Assembly: GCF_020539505.1 (NCBI RefSeq)
Contig: NZ_JACDXW010000012.1
Span: 1 to 32,492, forward strand
Direction of reading: 5' to 3'
DNA from: Mesopusillimonas faecipullorum
Lineage (GTDB): Bacteria; Pseudomonadota; Gammaproteobacteria; Burkholderiales; Burkholderiaceae_B
DNA length: 32,492 bases
A model generated the notes under the pieces. The model saw only the letters and a program-made list of their open reading frames with translations, did no database searches and had not been told where the DNA came from. The position numbers were made by a program, and so were the translations under genes. Positions 7,622 to 16,530 of this stretch are shown here, in pieces (the stretch's first letter is position 1; every line of letters starts with the position of its first letter).

Positions 7622-7645
7622 AGTCGCCTTTCACCTTTTCGCATG

Positions 7646-7665
7646 GGCGGCTTGAAAAGGCCGCC
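7646..7665 (+). other. GC-rich hairpin between copB and copI
   Basis: GGCGGC (7646-7651) pairs with GCCGCC (7660-7665) around an 8-base loop in the 74-bp gap. No T-run follows. It may be a processing or stability element that separates expression of copAB from the downstream genes. Confidence 0.35.
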
Positions 7666-7695
7666 TGCTAAAACAAATCTCAAGAGAGTATTGAT

Positions 7696-8205
7696 ATGAA
7701 GAAGACCCTTTCTATTCTGGCTTTGAGCGTACTGCCGACCCTCGCATTGGCTGCCGGCAACCATGGCGGGGGGCATGGCGCACCGGCGCATGGCATGCCC
7801 GGTCACGATATGTCTACCATGTCGAATGCACCTTCGCCAACTGGTCAGCCGGGCGATCCGGCTAAAGTTACGCGCACGATTGAACTGACGATGGACGACA
7901 CCATGCGGTTTACGCCTGGTGACATCCAGGTCCGCGCTGGCGAGACAGTTCGTTTCTTTATCAAGAATACGGGGAAAATCCCTCATGAAATGGTGATCGG
8001 GTCCATTGCCGATATGAAGGCCCATGCGGCCGAGATGCAGAAGATGCCGGGGATGCAGCATTCGGAACCGAATATGATTACATTGGACCCGGGCAAGATT
8101 GGCGGCTTGGTGTGGCAGTTCGACCAGGCGGGCACTGTCGATTTCGCTTGCCTGATTCCGGGTCACATGGAAGCTGGAATGGTCGGCAAGGTAAAAGTCA
8201 GCTGA
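7696..8205 (+). CDS. copI: Periplasmic cupredoxin, CopI-like
   Basis: Secreted blue-copper protein of 169 aa. The signal peptide ends at ALAA (about 20). A His/Met-rich linker (GNHGGGHGAPAHGMPGHDM, 21-39) precedes a cupredoxin domain at about 58-169. Type 1 copper ligands are visible: His97 (PHEM), Cys152, His157 and Met162 in ACLIPGHMEAGM. The domain resembles CopI, a copper-tolerance cupredoxin, and related azurin-like proteins. A ribosome site (AAGAGAG) lies ahead of the ATG. It is part of the copper operon and may bind Cu(II) or pass electrons to the cytochrome c encoded next, which is inference from adjacency. Confidence 0.9.
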   Translation: MKKTLSILALSVLPTLALAAGNHGGGHGAPAHGMPGHDMSTMSNAPSPTGQPGDPAKVTRTIELTMDDTMRFTPGDIQVRAGETVRFFIKNTGKIPHEMVIGSIADMKAHAAEMQKMPGMQHSEPNMITLDPGKIGGLVWQFDQAGTVDFACLIPGHMEAGMVGKVKVS

Positions 8206-8219
8206 TCTAGCGCATTCAA

Positions 8220-8696
8220 ATGACACGGAGAAAAAAATTGGTCTTTGGAATGGTTGGCGTCGTCATAATCGGCGCCGCCGCCGTCCTTTACAGCACGACT
8301 CGGCCATCTGGCCCGGCATTCATCGACCCTGCGGACCAATCCCTTGTGATGCAGGGCAAGGCGATCTATGCGAACAATTGCGCAGCCTGCCATGGCGAGG
8401 CCCTGCAAGGCCAGCCGAACTGGCGTGAACGCATGTCCAATGGCAGGCTGCCTGCACCGCCGCATGACAAGAGCGGCCATACCTGGCACCATCCCGATGC
8501 GATGTTGGTCGATATGGTGAAAAACGGTCTGGTCCCTGGGAAGACAGCACCTCCAGGCTATGTGAGCGACATGCCCGCGTATCGCGACATCCTCAGCGAC
8601 CAAGAGACCATTGCGGTACTGACTTATATCAAGAGCACTTGGCCTCCTAAAGTTCTAGAGGCACAGAAGGAAGTTACTTTGCAACGGCAGAACTAA
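8220..8696 (+). CDS. Membrane-anchored class I cytochrome c
   Basis: A 158-residue cytochrome with an uncleaved N-terminal anchor (about 7-25, after MTRRKK). The heme-binding CAACH spans 54-58, and Met118 in VSDMPAY is the likely distal heme ligand. It faces the periplasm and could accept electrons from Cu(I) oxidation or from the neighbouring cupredoxin. Similar small cytochromes lie near cop genes in other proteobacteria, but their role is not established to my knowledge. It starts 14 bases after copI with no strong ribosome site. A decayed duplicate lies at 23708-23973. Confidence 0.9.
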   Translation: MTRRKKLVFGMVGVVIIGAAAVLYSTTRPSGPAFIDPADQSLVMQGKAIYANNCAACHGEALQGQPNWRERMSNGRLPAPPHDKSGHTWHHPDAMLVDMVKNGLVPGKTAPPGYVSDMPAYRDILSDQETIAVLTYIKSTWPPKVLEAQKEVTLQRQN

Positions 8697-8766
8697 GCTG
8701 CTTGGTTGTGGTCTTTATCTATACTATGAATCATTCAAGATCTACATTTTTGCTGGAGCAGGTTTC

Positions 8767-9183
8767 ATGAAACTATGGCTAACAGCGGCTGCCTTATCTG
8801 TCGCGTCATCCTTTGCACAGGCTGCCGGCACGGCCATTACCGTATATCAGGACCCCAATTGCGGCTGCTGCTCCGGTTGGGTTGAGCATATGCGGGAGTC
8901 CGGCTTTGATGTTACTGCCATCAAGACGGCCGATATGGCTTCAGTCAAGCAAAAACTCGGTGTGCCGTCGCAGCTCGGTTCGTGTCATACAGGCGTGGTA
9001 GAAGCCACTGGCCAAATCATAGAGGGGCACGTACCGGCCAATGCTGTCAACAAGTTACTCGCTGACTCGTCGGTGAAGGGCGTGTCGGCGCCTGGCATGC
9101 CGTTGAATGCGCCGGGCATGGGCGAACTTGACGGCAATTTAGTTACTGTTGACTTTAACGGTAAACCGTTTTCCAAGGACTAG
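8767..9183 (+). CDS. DUF411 secreted metal-binding protein
   Basis: A 138-residue protein with a signal peptide ending near Ala20. The DUF411 motif DPNCGCCSGWVEHM carries Cys32, Cys34 and Cys35, followed by SCHTG (Cys73, His74). The fold is probably thioredoxin-like, and the cysteine cluster suggests metal binding. DUF411 proteins commonly occur in copper and silver resistance loci; their activity is unknown to me. GGAGCAGG lies upstream of the ATG. It lies 70 bp after the cytochrome gene on the same strand. The 3' part of its sequence is echoed in the remnant at 23980-24036. Confidence 0.88.
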   Translation: MKLWLTAAALSVASSFAQAAGTAITVYQDPNCGCCSGWVEHMRESGFDVTAIKTADMASVKQKLGVPSQLGSCHTGVVEATGQIIEGHVPANAVNKLLADSSVKGVSAPGMPLNAPGMGELDGNLVTVDFNGKPFSKD

Positions 9184-9343
9184 AATCTACAGAAAAGCAA
9201 CGGCATAGCCGGGTACGCCACGAGTGGTACGCCTTTGCTGCTCTGACGCTAGAAGAATTTATACCTCCACACCTACATCTCTCTTGCGCCACAAGTTCAA
9301 GCCGGTTCGTGAAAAGTCAATTTTCTGAATTTAGGAGATCAAA

Positions 9344-9688
9344 ATGAATATGAAAGCACTATTTATTGCGCCCGTTACGGCGCTCTTGTTGGGCGTAAGC
9401 GGTGCAGGAGTAGCAGCGACTCCCAGCGGCGATAGCACATCCACGGGCATGAAAGCTGAACCAGGCATGATGCATAATGGTGACGCGAGCCAGATGGGCC
9501 AGATGAATCCAGGTAGGATGAAAGATCACGGCATGATGGGGATGATGGGCAGTTGCCCTATGATGGGTGCCGCCAGCGGCGCCAATAGCAAAGTGATGAT
9601 GCAGATGCATGGCGAAATGATGCGTGCCATGGGCGACATCATGATTAAGTATGCCGATAAACTTGAAGTGCCATCCTCGCCTCAATAA
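9344..9688 (+). CDS. Met-rich secreted protein, 114 aa
   Basis: A signal peptide (cleavage near AGVAA, about residue 24) is followed by a Met-, Gly- and His-rich mature region with GMMHNG, HGMMGMMGSCPMMG and VMMQMHGEMMRAMGD. The composition suggests Cu(I) binding by thioether groups in the periplasm. The last 35 residues look like one amphipathic helix. A good ribosome site (AGGAGA) precedes the ATG. The 160-bp gap from the DUF411 gene holds a short inverted repeat but no clear terminator, so it may have its own promoter. I do not recognise a named family. Confidence 0.75.
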   Translation: MNMKALFIAPVTALLLGVSGAGVAATPSGDSTSTGMKAEPGMMHNGDASQMGQMNPGRMKDHGMMGMMGSCPMMGAASGANSKVMMQMHGEMMRAMGDIMIKYADKLEVPSSPQ

Positions 9689-10096
9689 CGAGATCTGAGT
9701 TCGAACCAAAGAGCTGTCAAGAAAGCTATTTCGATGGCTTTGGACGCGCTGCGAGCCGTTCATGGGGCGTCGGCTACCAAATGCCGTCGCTAACCTAAGA
9801 CTGCCTCCCGCATCGTCCTTGGAAACGATGGAGCGATCGCTTGAGCAAGCCATTTACCTTCGGCACCCTGCGTACTTCGCTTTGCATTGATGAGCAGTGG
9901 GTGATCACAGTCGCCAATGCGATTGCCAGAGCGCTTGAGGCCAGCACGACGCTGGAGACCTGGGTCAGCGCATCGTCGGCTGATGCAGAGTTTCCGGCAT
10001 TCAATCCTGTGCAGTTACCCAGGCAGTCAATGAGTATTGTTGCTTAGAACCTTTCCTGTGACTTCGTTCAGGCTCACTTGCGGCTCAGATGCGGAT
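9689..10096. other. 408-bp stretch with no recognisable gene
   Basis: Lies between two convergent copper-associated genes. Short open frames exist on both strands (for example 9841-10047 plus and 9795-10004 minus), but they have poor starts, no ribosome sites and no familiar sequence. A decayed gene is possible. No clear terminator was seen. Confidence 0.5.
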
Positions 10097-10543
10097 TTAT
10101 TTCTCGAGATCCTTGATAAGCGCTTTCATTTCTTCGATTTCTCCGCGCTGTGACTCGATGATTTGACCGGCCAGTTCACGAACGCGAGGATCAGAGAGGG
10201 TCGCCCGTTCGCTGGTCAAGATCGCGATGGAGTGATGCGGAATCATTGCCTTCATCCAGGAAACATCCTCAATGGTTGACTGACTTCGCACAAGCCAGAG
10301 AGCAAGCGCAAATACTATCGCGCTGGCGGCAAAAATCGCACTGTTCACGCGACGACTTCGGTGCATATGGAGCATGAAGGCCAACATGATGATTGCCATC
10401 GCGGCGCCCATCATGAATGCCATATACACGCGCGTTTCACTGAAAAAGACGTCGTTCAGCTCATACGTATTTAGATACATAAGGCCGAACATCACGATCG
10501 TTGAAGTAGCGATCATGGCGGCAAACCGAAGGTATTGGCGCAT
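10097..10543 (-). CDS. Membrane-anchored DUF305 protein
   Basis: A 148-residue protein with three hydrophobic segments (about 7-24, 39-58 and 69-85), then a short DUF305 domain. The domain motif MIPHHSIAILTSERA is followed by a helix (DPRVRELAGQIIESQRGEIEEM), the usual pattern of the family. DUF305 proteins are ferritin-like and often encoded with copper resistance genes; their function is not settled. Here the domain is short and tethered to the membrane. AGGAGAT precedes the ATG. It lies downstream of copF on the same strand, about 100 bp away, and may share its transcript. Confidence 0.85.
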   Translation of the reverse strand: MRQYLRFAAMIATSTIVMFGLMYLNTYELNDVFFSETRVYMAFMMGAAMAIIMLAFMLHMHRSRRVNSAIFAASAIVFALALWLVRSQSTIEDVSWMKAMIPHHSIAILTSERATLSDPRVRELAGQIIESQRGEIEEMKALIKDLEK

Positions 10544-10647
10544 GGCTGATCTCCTGTTTTACGTAAAGATTTGCTATTTCTCCAAATACGTCAGCTTTGG
10601 CTACTTGCTAAGTTCAAGTGCCACCGACTCACGCGACGCGTTGCACT

Positions 10648-12981
10648 TCAGGTAGACTTTCGAAGCCTAAGGGCATTGAAAACGACCGATGCTGAACTCA
10701 GACTCATTGCCAATGCCGCGAACATGGGTGAAAGCAACAGCCCGACAAACGGGTACAAGACCCCAGCGGCCAAGGGCACCCCAAGAGCGTTGTAAACGAA
10801 TGCGAAGCCCAGATTCTGCTTCATATTGGCGACTGTTTTGTCCGAGAGGTGGCGCGCAATCGAGATGCCGCGCAAGTCTCCCTTGACCAGCGTGACCTGC
10901 GCGCTGTTCATCGCCACGTCGGTTCCGGTACCCATCGCAATCCCGACGTCCGCTTTGGCTAGGGCAGGTGCGTCATTAATGCCGTCGCCGGCCATCGCAA
11001 CAACTCGGCCTTCTGCTTGAAGTTTGCTGACCAAATCCAGCTTGTCGGCCGGCTTCACTTCACCGTGAACCTCGTCAATTCCTAATTGCTGTGCCACAGC
11101 TTTAGCCGTCGAAACGCCGTCGCCTGTTGCCATGATGACGCGGATCCCAGCCGCCTTGAGATCCTTCACGGCTTCGGGCGTACTTTTCTTGATGGGGTCA
11201 GAGACAGCCAGCAAACCTATTAATTGACCGTCTGTTGCTAAATACATGACGCTTGCACCCTTGGCGCGCAACGATTCGGCGGTACTGGCCATGATCGTAA
11301 CGTTAACGTTTTCTTGATCCATCAAGGCAGTGTTGCCCAAAGCAAGGTGTTTGCCCTCGACCTGACCACGTACACCGATACCGCTACCTGACTCGAAGTC
11401 GTTTACAGCGCTTAGGCTTAAACCCCGCTCCCGCGCCGCCGTGACAATGGCGTCGGCCAAAGGGTGTTCACTGCCCTGATCAAGGCTAGCCGCCAGACGC
11501 AGCACTTCGGCAGCCTCTGTGTCGCCTGCCGGAATGGCCTGCTCGAACGCAGGGCGGCCTTCCGTCAAGGTGCCGGTCTTATCGACGATAAGGACATCGA
11601 CTTTACGTAGGTTCTCGATGGCTGCCGCATCACGAAACAGCACGCCTTGAGTGGCGCCACGGCCGGTTGCCACCATAATGGACATGGGCGTGGCCAAGCC
11701 CAGGGCACATGGGCAGGCGATGATCAGTACAGCTACGGCGTTAATCAAGCCATATACCCAGCTCGGTTGCGGCCCAAGAATACCCCAGACAAAAAACGTG
11801 ATGATGGCGATGGCGACGACTGCCATCACAAAATAACCAGCCACTTGATCTGCCATGCGTTGCATCGGTGCGCGGGAGCGCTGCGCTTGTGCGACGAGCT
11901 GCACGATCTGCGAAAGCACGGTCGCTGAGCCGACCTTTTCAGCTCTAATTATTAGCGAGCCGGATGTGTTCATCGTCGCGCCGATCACTTTGTCACCAGC
12001 GCGCTTGCTCACCGGCAGAGGTTCGCCCGTGAGCATGGATTCATCCAGCGAACTCGCACCATCTTCGACGACGCCATCAACGGGGACCTTCTCCCCAGGG
12101 CGCACACGCAGGCGATCGCCTTCATGCACGTGCGTCAGGGGTACATCCTCTTCTGATCCATCCGCGTTGATCCGGCGGGCTGTTTTGGGTGCGAGTCCCA
12201 GCAGTGATTTGATGGCAGCTGACGTCTGCGAACGCGCCCGCAGCTCCAGGATCTGGCCAAACAGAGTCAAGGAAATGATGACCACTGCGGCTTCAAAGTA
12301 AACAGCCACACGCCCCATGGATATGAACGTTTCGGGGAAAACGCCCGGTGCGACTGTCGCCACGACGCTATAGACGAACGCGGCGCCTGTACCAAGACCG
12401 ATGAGCGTCCACATGTTGGGACTGCGGTTGACAACGGATTGCCAGCCGCGCACGAAGAAGGGCTGCCCAGCCCATAGCACCACGGGTATTGACAACACGA
12501 GTTCGATCCACGTTTGCGCCCTCATGCTGAACCAGCCAAGCTGCGGACCAAACATGGCCAGCACGGTGACAATGACCGTAAGGGGCAGCGTCCACCAGAA
12601 TCGCCGAGAGAAATCTTTCAGCTCAGGATTATCGTCCTCCAGGCTGGGCATGAGCGGCTCAAGCGCCATGCCGCACTTTGGGCAGCTTCCCGGATGATCC
12701 TGTCGAATCTCGGGGTGCATCGGACAGGTATAAATTGTGCCAGGAGCTACCTGCTCGAAAGCTGCTTCGTTCTTGTTTTTCTGACCGGTGAATTTTTTGG
12801 GATCACGCTTGAACGTTTCCGAGCACTTGGTGCTACAAAAATAGAAATGCTTGCCTTCATGCTGAACCTGATTTACGGAGTCTTTCGTCACTGGCATACC
12901 GCACACAGGATCGGTGAGTTGCAAGCTGGAGGCGGGCTGCGTCACGTTGTGGTTGTGAGGTTCAGACTTGTTGTGCGCCAT
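10648..12981 (-). CDS. copF: Cu(I)-exporting P1B-type ATPase (CopF type)
   Basis: Inner-membrane ATPase of 777 aa that should pump cytosolic Cu(I) out. It lacks the usual N-terminal HMA domain. Instead it has a YHS-like domain (PVCGM at 25-29, FCSTKC at 48-53) and a heavy-metal-binding motif (CPMHPE, 86-91; CPKCGM, 100-105). The core has TGE (318-320), the metal site CPC (423-425), phosphorylated Asp467 (DKTGT), SEHPLA and [17 protein letters not shown] and [11 protein letters not shown] in the last helices are the Cu(I)-type (P1B-1) signatures. The ATG at 12981 is preferred; a TTG at 13014 is an alternative. A putative CopR box lies 142 bp upstream, at the 3' end of arsB. Confidence 0.95.
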   Translation of the reverse strand: MAHNKSEPHNHNVTQPASSLQLTDPVCGMPVTKDSVNQVQHEGKHFYFCSTKCSETFKRDPKKFTGQKNKNEAAFEQVAPGTIYTCPMHPEIRQDHPGSCPKCGMALEPLMPSLEDDNPELKDFSRRFWWTLPLTVIVTVLAMFGPQLGWFSMRAQTWIELVLSIPVVLWAGQPFFVRGWQSVVNRSPNMWTLIGLGTGAAFVYSVVATVAPGVFPETFISMGRVAVYFEAAVVIISLTLFGQILELRARSQTSAAIKSLLGLAPKTARRINADGSEEDVPLTHVHEGDRLRVRPGEKVPVDGVVEDGASSLDESMLTGEPLPVSKRAGDKVIGATMNTSGSLIIRAEKVGSATVLSQIVQLVAQAQRSRAPMQRMADQVAGYFVMAVVAIAIITFFVWGILGPQPSWVYGLINAVAVLIIACPCALGLATPMSIMVATGRGATQGVLFRDAAAIENLRKVDVLIVDKTGTLTEGRPAFEQAIPAGDTEAAEVLRLAASLDQGSEHPLADAIVTAARERGLSLSAVNDFESGSGIGVRGQVEGKHLALGNTALMDQENVNVTIMASTAESLRAKGASVMYLATDGQLIGLLAVSDPIKKSTPEAVKDLKAAGIRVIMATGDGVSTAKAVAQQLGIDEVHGEVKPADKLDLVSKLQAEGRVVAMAGDGINDAPALAKADVGIAMGTGTDVAMNSAQVTLVKGDLRGISIARHLSDKTVANMKQNLGFAFVYNALGVPLAAGVLYPFVGLLLSPMFAALAMSLSSASVVFNALRLRKST

Positions 12982-13122
12982 GGCGATAAAAACCTTCCAA
13001 GAGTGTGAGCGCAAGTTCAGCCCGTGTACGGCCAGATGCTTTTAGCGCCTAGGGAAATTGCGGTCAAATTCCATCATGCCACATACCAACACGTGGTCAG
13101 ACGTTAATTCGGGGCTTGGCGC

Positions 13123-13138
13123 ATTACATTTTTGTCAT
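13123..13138. promoter_or_regulatory. Putative CopR box E, before copF
   Basis: ATTACATTTTTGTCAT matches ATTACA-N4-TGTAAT at 11 of 12 positions; on the minus strand it reads ATGACA-N4-TGTAAT, almost identical to box C. It overlaps the arsB stop codon and lies 142 bp before the copF start, giving copF a copper-responsive promoter independent of the ars operon. Confidence 0.65.
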
Positions 13139-14421
13139 GTAACGCCTAATCGTAGCGTGAGCGCCGCGAGGGTAATAAGCAATACGGGCAAAGTGAGCAC
13201 GATACCTACTCGGAAGTAATATCCCCAGGTAATGGTCATCCCCTTGCGTGCCAGGACGTGCAGCCACAGGAGCGTAGCCAAGCTTCCGATAGGCGTGATC
13301 TTTGGGCCCAGGTCGCTGCCAATGACATTGGCATAGATCATGGCTTCTTTGACCACGCCCGTTGCCTGACTGGCGTCAATCGAAAGCGCCCCGACCAGAA
13401 CGGTAGGCATGTTATTCATAATGGACGAGAGCAGGGCGGTGAGCACACCGGTACCCAGGGTGGCAGCCCATAAACCGTGGCTGGCCAGATAGTTGAGCAG
13501 ATCAGCGATCATTTCTGTGAGCCCCGCATTGCGCAGCCCATAGACCACCAAATACATGCCCAGAGAGAATATTACGATAGGCCAAGGCGCTTCGCGCACG
13601 ACTTTGCGTGTGCTGATTTTGTGCCCGCGTCCCGCGACGATAAGCAGCGTGATTGCACCCAAAGCGGCGATAGCACTGACCGGCACGCCAAATCCTTCAA
13701 GGGTAAAAAAACTGATCAACAACAATCCTAGTACGACCCAGCCGGCGCGAAACGTCGCCAGATCGCGAATCGCCGTTTTCGGTTCTTTGAGTTGGCTATC
13801 GTCGTAGCGAGCCGGAATACTGCGGTGAAAATACAAAAACAGAACCAGCAAGGTGGCTGCAACGGAAACAAAGTTGACGGGCACCATGACCGCGGCATAT
13901 CGTGCAAAACCAATATCGAAAAAATCAGCGGAAACAATATTGACCAGGTTGGACACGATGAGTGGCAGACTGGCCGTGTCGGCAATAAAGCCTGCCGCCA
14001 TGACAAAAGCCAGTGTGGCTGCAGGGCTGAACCCTAACGCCAACAGCATGGCCATGACGATGGGTGTCAAAATCAAGGCGGCACCGTCATTGGCGAAGAA
14101 CGCAGATACCGCAGCCCCCAGTAACACGATCAGTGCGAATAATCGCCGGCCATGCCCACCGCCCCACCTGGCGACATGCAGTGCTGTCCATTCAAAAAAG
14201 CCCGCTTCATCCAAGAGCAGGCTGATAATAATAATAGCCACGAACGTAGCGGTAGCGTTCCAGACGATCTGCCAGACCACGGGTATGTCGCTGAAGCTCA
14301 CTACGCCGAAAGCCAGTGCAAGGGCTGCGCCGATCATAGCGCTCCAGCCAATGTTCAAGCCGCGCGGCTGCCAAATGACTAGGACGATGGTGACAATAAA
14401 AATCAATAACGCAGCAAGCAC
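13135..14421 (-). CDS. arsB: Arsenite efflux pump ArsB
   Basis: A 428-residue, strongly hydrophobic protein with about 12 membrane helices, of the ArsB type and normal length for it. It exports arsenite (and antimonite) using the proton gradient. Family-like segments include [22 protein letters not shown] and [25 protein letters not shown]. The start is GTG at 14421, preceded by AAGAG. It is the last gene of the leftward arsR-arsC-arsC-arsB operon, and no arsA is present, so it should work alone. It is not the unrelated Acr3 family, which lacks these motifs. Confidence 0.95.
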   Translation of the reverse strand: MLAALLIFIVTIVLVIWQPRGLNIGWSAMIGAALALAFGVVSFSDIPVVWQIVWNATATFVAIIIISLLLDEAGFFEWTALHVARWGGGHGRRLFALIVLLGAAVSAFFANDGAALILTPIVMAMLLALGFSPAATLAFVMAAGFIADTASLPLIVSNLVNIVSADFFDIGFARYAAVMVPVNFVSVAATLLVLFLYFHRSIPARYDDSQLKEPKTAIRDLATFRAGWVVLGLLLISFFTLEGFGVPVSAIAALGAITLLIVAGRGHKISTRKVVREAPWPIVIFSLGMYLVVYGLRNAGLTEMIADLLNYLASHGLWAATLGTGVLTALLSSIMNNMPTVLVGALSIDASQATGVVKEAMIYANVIGSDLGPKITPIGSLATLLWLHVLARKGMTITWGYYFRVGIVLTLPVLLITLAALTLRLGVT

Positions 14422-14509
14422 GTGAAATCTCTTTACGACAAAAGGGAAGGCGCCCTAGGCAGGGCATTGAGGGCAAAAGCGTCGGTTCGCAAACGCTCGC
14501 AACGATGCA

Positions 14510-14989
14510 TCAAGGAAAAAGATCGCCAATGCGATCCAGTTCAGTCTTCAGACGGGTCGGGTCATTCTTCAAATCAGCGAGCGGCAACGCCAAGAATGCT
14601 TCAATGCGCGTTCGCAAAATGCGGTATGCAGCATCGAACGCCGCGTCAATTTCGTTGTCTGTACCGGTGGCGTGAGCCGGATCCTCAACACCCCAATGAG
14701 TTCGGGTAACCCGGCCCAAGTATGCGGGGCACGTTTCGCCAGCGGCGCTCGCGCAAACCGTGACGACGATATCCGGGGTATGCGGTAGGTTATCCCAGGA
14801 TTTGCTGAAAAAGCTGTCTGTTGAAATGCCTTCGCGCGCGAGCAGCGTCAACGACCGGGGATGCACATGGCCGGTAGGATGGCTGCCGGCGCTCATGGCG
14901 CTCCAACCGGTAGGAGCAAGGTGATTGAAAGTGGCTTCAGCCAGGATAGAGCGGCACGAATTGCCCGTGCATAAGAAAAGGACGTTCAT
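14510..14989 (-). CDS. arsC: Arsenate reductase, low-molecular-weight phosphatase type (copy 1)
   Basis: A 159-residue reductase that converts arsenate to arsenite for ArsB. The P-loop FLCTGNSCRS holds catalytic Cys7 and Arg13. Cys79 and Cys87 (VCASAAGETC) form the shuttle disulfide of thioredoxin-coupled ArsC, and HWGVEDPA follows as in the family. The start at 14989 (MNVLFLC) is chosen because the phosphatase fold begins there; a longer frame adds 19 unrelated residues. No clear ribosome site is visible. It is about 90 bp after the second copy, which it resembles only moderately, so they are diverged paralogues, not a recent duplication. Confidence 0.92.
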   Translation of the reverse strand: MNVLFLCTGNSCRSILAEATFNHLAPTGWSAMSAGSHPTGHVHPRSLTLLAREGISTDSFFSKSWDNLPHTPDIVVTVCASAAGETCPAYLGRVTRTHWGVEDPAHATGTDNEIDAAFDAAYRILRTRIEAFLALPLADLKNDPTRLKTELDRIGDLFP

Positions 14990-15082
14990 ATATTCGGTAC
15001 ACAAGAGATGGGAGGGAAGTTCGTGGGCAGAGCTTCGGACCTGCAAGAGGGCTCGCGGCGAACCGGTCCGAACGCATATTGG

Positions 15083-15604
15083 TTAAGAAGCTGTGGTGCT
15101 CGCTTGTGTTGCTCGATCGCCCAGTGTGTCGAGTTCGCGTTTGATTGCCGCTTTGTCCAGCGTGGCTAATGGCAGGCTATTGAAAATTTTGATGCGGGTT
15201 GCGATCTGGCGAAAAACCTTATCAAACTTCCCTCGCTGTTCTTCAGCGGTGCCCGTACAGGCCGATGGGTCTTCAAAGCCCCAGTGCGCCGTAATCGGTT
15301 GGCCAGGCCACAAGGGGCATTCTTCACCCGCGGCGCTATCGCAGAGGGTGATGACAAAGTCCATTTGTGGTGCTCCTGGCCGGGCGAATTCATCCCAACT
15401 TTTGCTGCGTAAGCCATCGATTGGAAGCCGTGTTGCTTGAATAATTTCGAGAGTGAGTGGGTTCACCTGTGAGCCGGGGCGGCTGCCGGCGCTGAACGCC
15501 TTAAAACGACCATGACCAAATGAATTGAGTAGCACTTCAGCCATAATGCTGCGTGCCGAATTTCCTGTACAAAGAAACAGGGTGTTATAGACTTTATCCG
15601 ACAT
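15083..15604 (-). CDS. arsC: Arsenate reductase, low-molecular-weight phosphatase type (copy 2)
   Basis: A 173-residue paralogue of the downstream gene with the P-loop FLCTGNSARS (Cys12, Arg18) and the resolving cysteines Cys88 and Cys96 in CDSAAGEECP, followed by HWGFEDPS. The conserved triad predicts thioredoxin-dependent arsenate reduction. It differs from copy 1 in having Ala instead of Cys in the P-loop and a longer C-terminus (about 145-173). It is the first structural gene after arsR, 58 bp away. Confidence 0.93.
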   Translation of the reverse strand: MSDKVYNTLFLCTGNSARSIMAEVLLNSFGHGRFKAFSAGSRPGSQVNPLTLEIIQATRLPIDGLRSKSWDEFARPGAPQMDFVITLCDSAAGEECPLWPGQPITAHWGFEDPSACTGTAEEQRGKFDKVFRQIATRIKIFNSLPLATLDKAAIKRELDTLGDRATQASTTAS

Positions 15605-15663
15605 GGTGAAAAAGTTCCTCTATTGTGTGTTTCCGGCTCAATGGTCAGTACATGAATGAGTGG

Positions 15664-16005
15664 CTAGGAGCGAGTTTTCTGGGTCACAGCACAAGCATCG
15701 AGGCTTACGGGCGAGCACGGGTTTCCGCCACAGCAGTTTTCCGTGAGATAGGCCAGAAGCGAATTCATGGCTTCATATTCGGCTGAATAGAATACAAAAC
15801 GACCTTCCTGTCGCGACGACAACAGCCCCGCGTTCACCAATTCTTTTAGGTGAAAGGAAAGAGACGACGGTGCAATTCCCACCAATTCTGACAGCTGCCC
15901 GGCCGGTAGGCCGGCTGGGCCGGCTTGCACCAAGTAGCGATAGGCTTCCAGGCGGGACTCGTGGGCGATGGCGGCCAGTGCGCGGACTATACTTTTCGTT
16001 TCCAT
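15664..16005 (-). CDS. arsR: Arsenic-responsive repressor ArsR
   Basis: A 113-residue ArsR/SmtB winged-helix repressor that leaves DNA when arsenite binds. The helix-turn-helix covers about 34-60 (GQLSELVGIAPSSLSFHL), followed by the wing (GRFVFYSA). The classical CVC arsenite site of plasmid R773 ArsR is absent. Instead a C-terminal NCCGGNPC (Cys91, Cys92, Cys97) resembles the separately evolved three-cysteine site known in Acidithiobacillus-type ArsR. It is the first gene of the leftward ars operon and shares a 40-bp divergent promoter with arsC (16046). Confidence 0.92.
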   Translation of the reverse strand: METKSIVRALAAIAHESRLEAYRYLVQAGPAGLPAGQLSELVGIAPSSLSFHLKELVNAGLLSSRQEGRFVFYSAEYEAMNSLLAYLTENCCGGNPCSPVSLDACAVTQKTRS

Positions 16006-16045
16006 TGATCAATAATAATCGAAACGTTAAAATAATGGAACCACT
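16006..16045. promoter_or_regulatory. Divergent ars promoter/operator
   Basis: Only 40 AT-rich bases separate the divergent arsR and arsC starts. TTGATCAA (palindromic, beginning in the arsR start region at about 16004) and flanking CCATT/AATGG suggest an ArsR-binding inverted repeat covering both promoters. Exact -35 and -10 boxes are not clear. Confidence 0.5.
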
Positions 16046-16471
16046 ATGAGCGATATCACGATCTACCACAATCCCGACTGCGGCACCTCACGCAACACGT
16101 TTGGCTTGATCCGCAATGCCGGTATAGAGCCCACCGTAATTGAATACTTGAAAACGCCGCCATCCCGTGAGGCGCTCGCCGATCTAATTCAACGTGCCGG
16201 GTTAACGGTGCGCCAGGCGCTGCGTGAACAAGGCACTCCATTTATGGAACTGGGCCTGGATAACACGGCACTTACGGATGCCCAGTTGCTCGAGGCGATG
16301 CAAGAGCATCCCATTTTGATGAACCGACCTTTCGTTGTTACACCATTAGGGGTACGCCTGTGCCGGCCTTCGGAGATGGTTCTCGATATTCTTCCGCAAA
16401 CCCAGCAGGGACCCTTTACCAAAGAAGACGGGGATGTTGTTATCGATGAGCGCGGTCAACGCGTGCGTTAG
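16046..16471 (+). CDS. arsC: Arsenate reductase, glutaredoxin-linked type
   Basis: A 141-residue ArsC of the R773/glutaredoxin family, unrelated in fold to the two phosphatase-type reductases in this cluster. The active site [10 protein letters not shown] has catalytic Cys12. [15 protein letters not shown] (about 94-108) supplies the arginines that bind arsenate. It needs glutathione and glutaredoxin as electron donors. It is read divergently from arsR with arsH following 59 bp later, so it should be induced by arsenite. Confidence 0.95.
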   Translation: MSDITIYHNPDCGTSRNTFGLIRNAGIEPTVIEYLKTPPSREALADLIQRAGLTVRQALREQGTPFMELGLDNTALTDAQLLEAMQEHPILMNRPFVVTPLGVRLCRPSEMVLDILPQTQQGPFTKEDGDVVIDERGQRVR

Positions 16472-16530
16472 CGATACTCCACCTTCCAACGCCGCTCAGC
16501 CGTTTTTTTTCTGTTAGTTTGAGACCATCG

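Noticed and set aside
9190-9240. Imperfect inverted repeat after the DUF411 gene
   Set aside because: The stem is interrupted by a bulge, overlaps a direct repeat GGTACGCC and lacks a T-run, so it is too weak to call a terminator.
9841-10047. Open frame of 68 codons in the gap after the Met-rich protein
   Set aside because: TTG start, no ribosome site, no familiar sequence, and a comparable frame exists on the opposite strand.
12514-13008. Plus-strand open frame of 164 codons opposite copF
   Set aside because: It lies antisense to the well-conserved N-terminal part of the copper ATPase and shows no domain or ribosome site. It is a by-product of codon bias.
13853-14425. Plus-strand open frame of 190 codons opposite arsB
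   Set aside because: Antisense to a clear ArsB gene; the composition (Ala, Met, Lys, Thr) is that of a reversed hydrophobic gene, with no recognisable motif.
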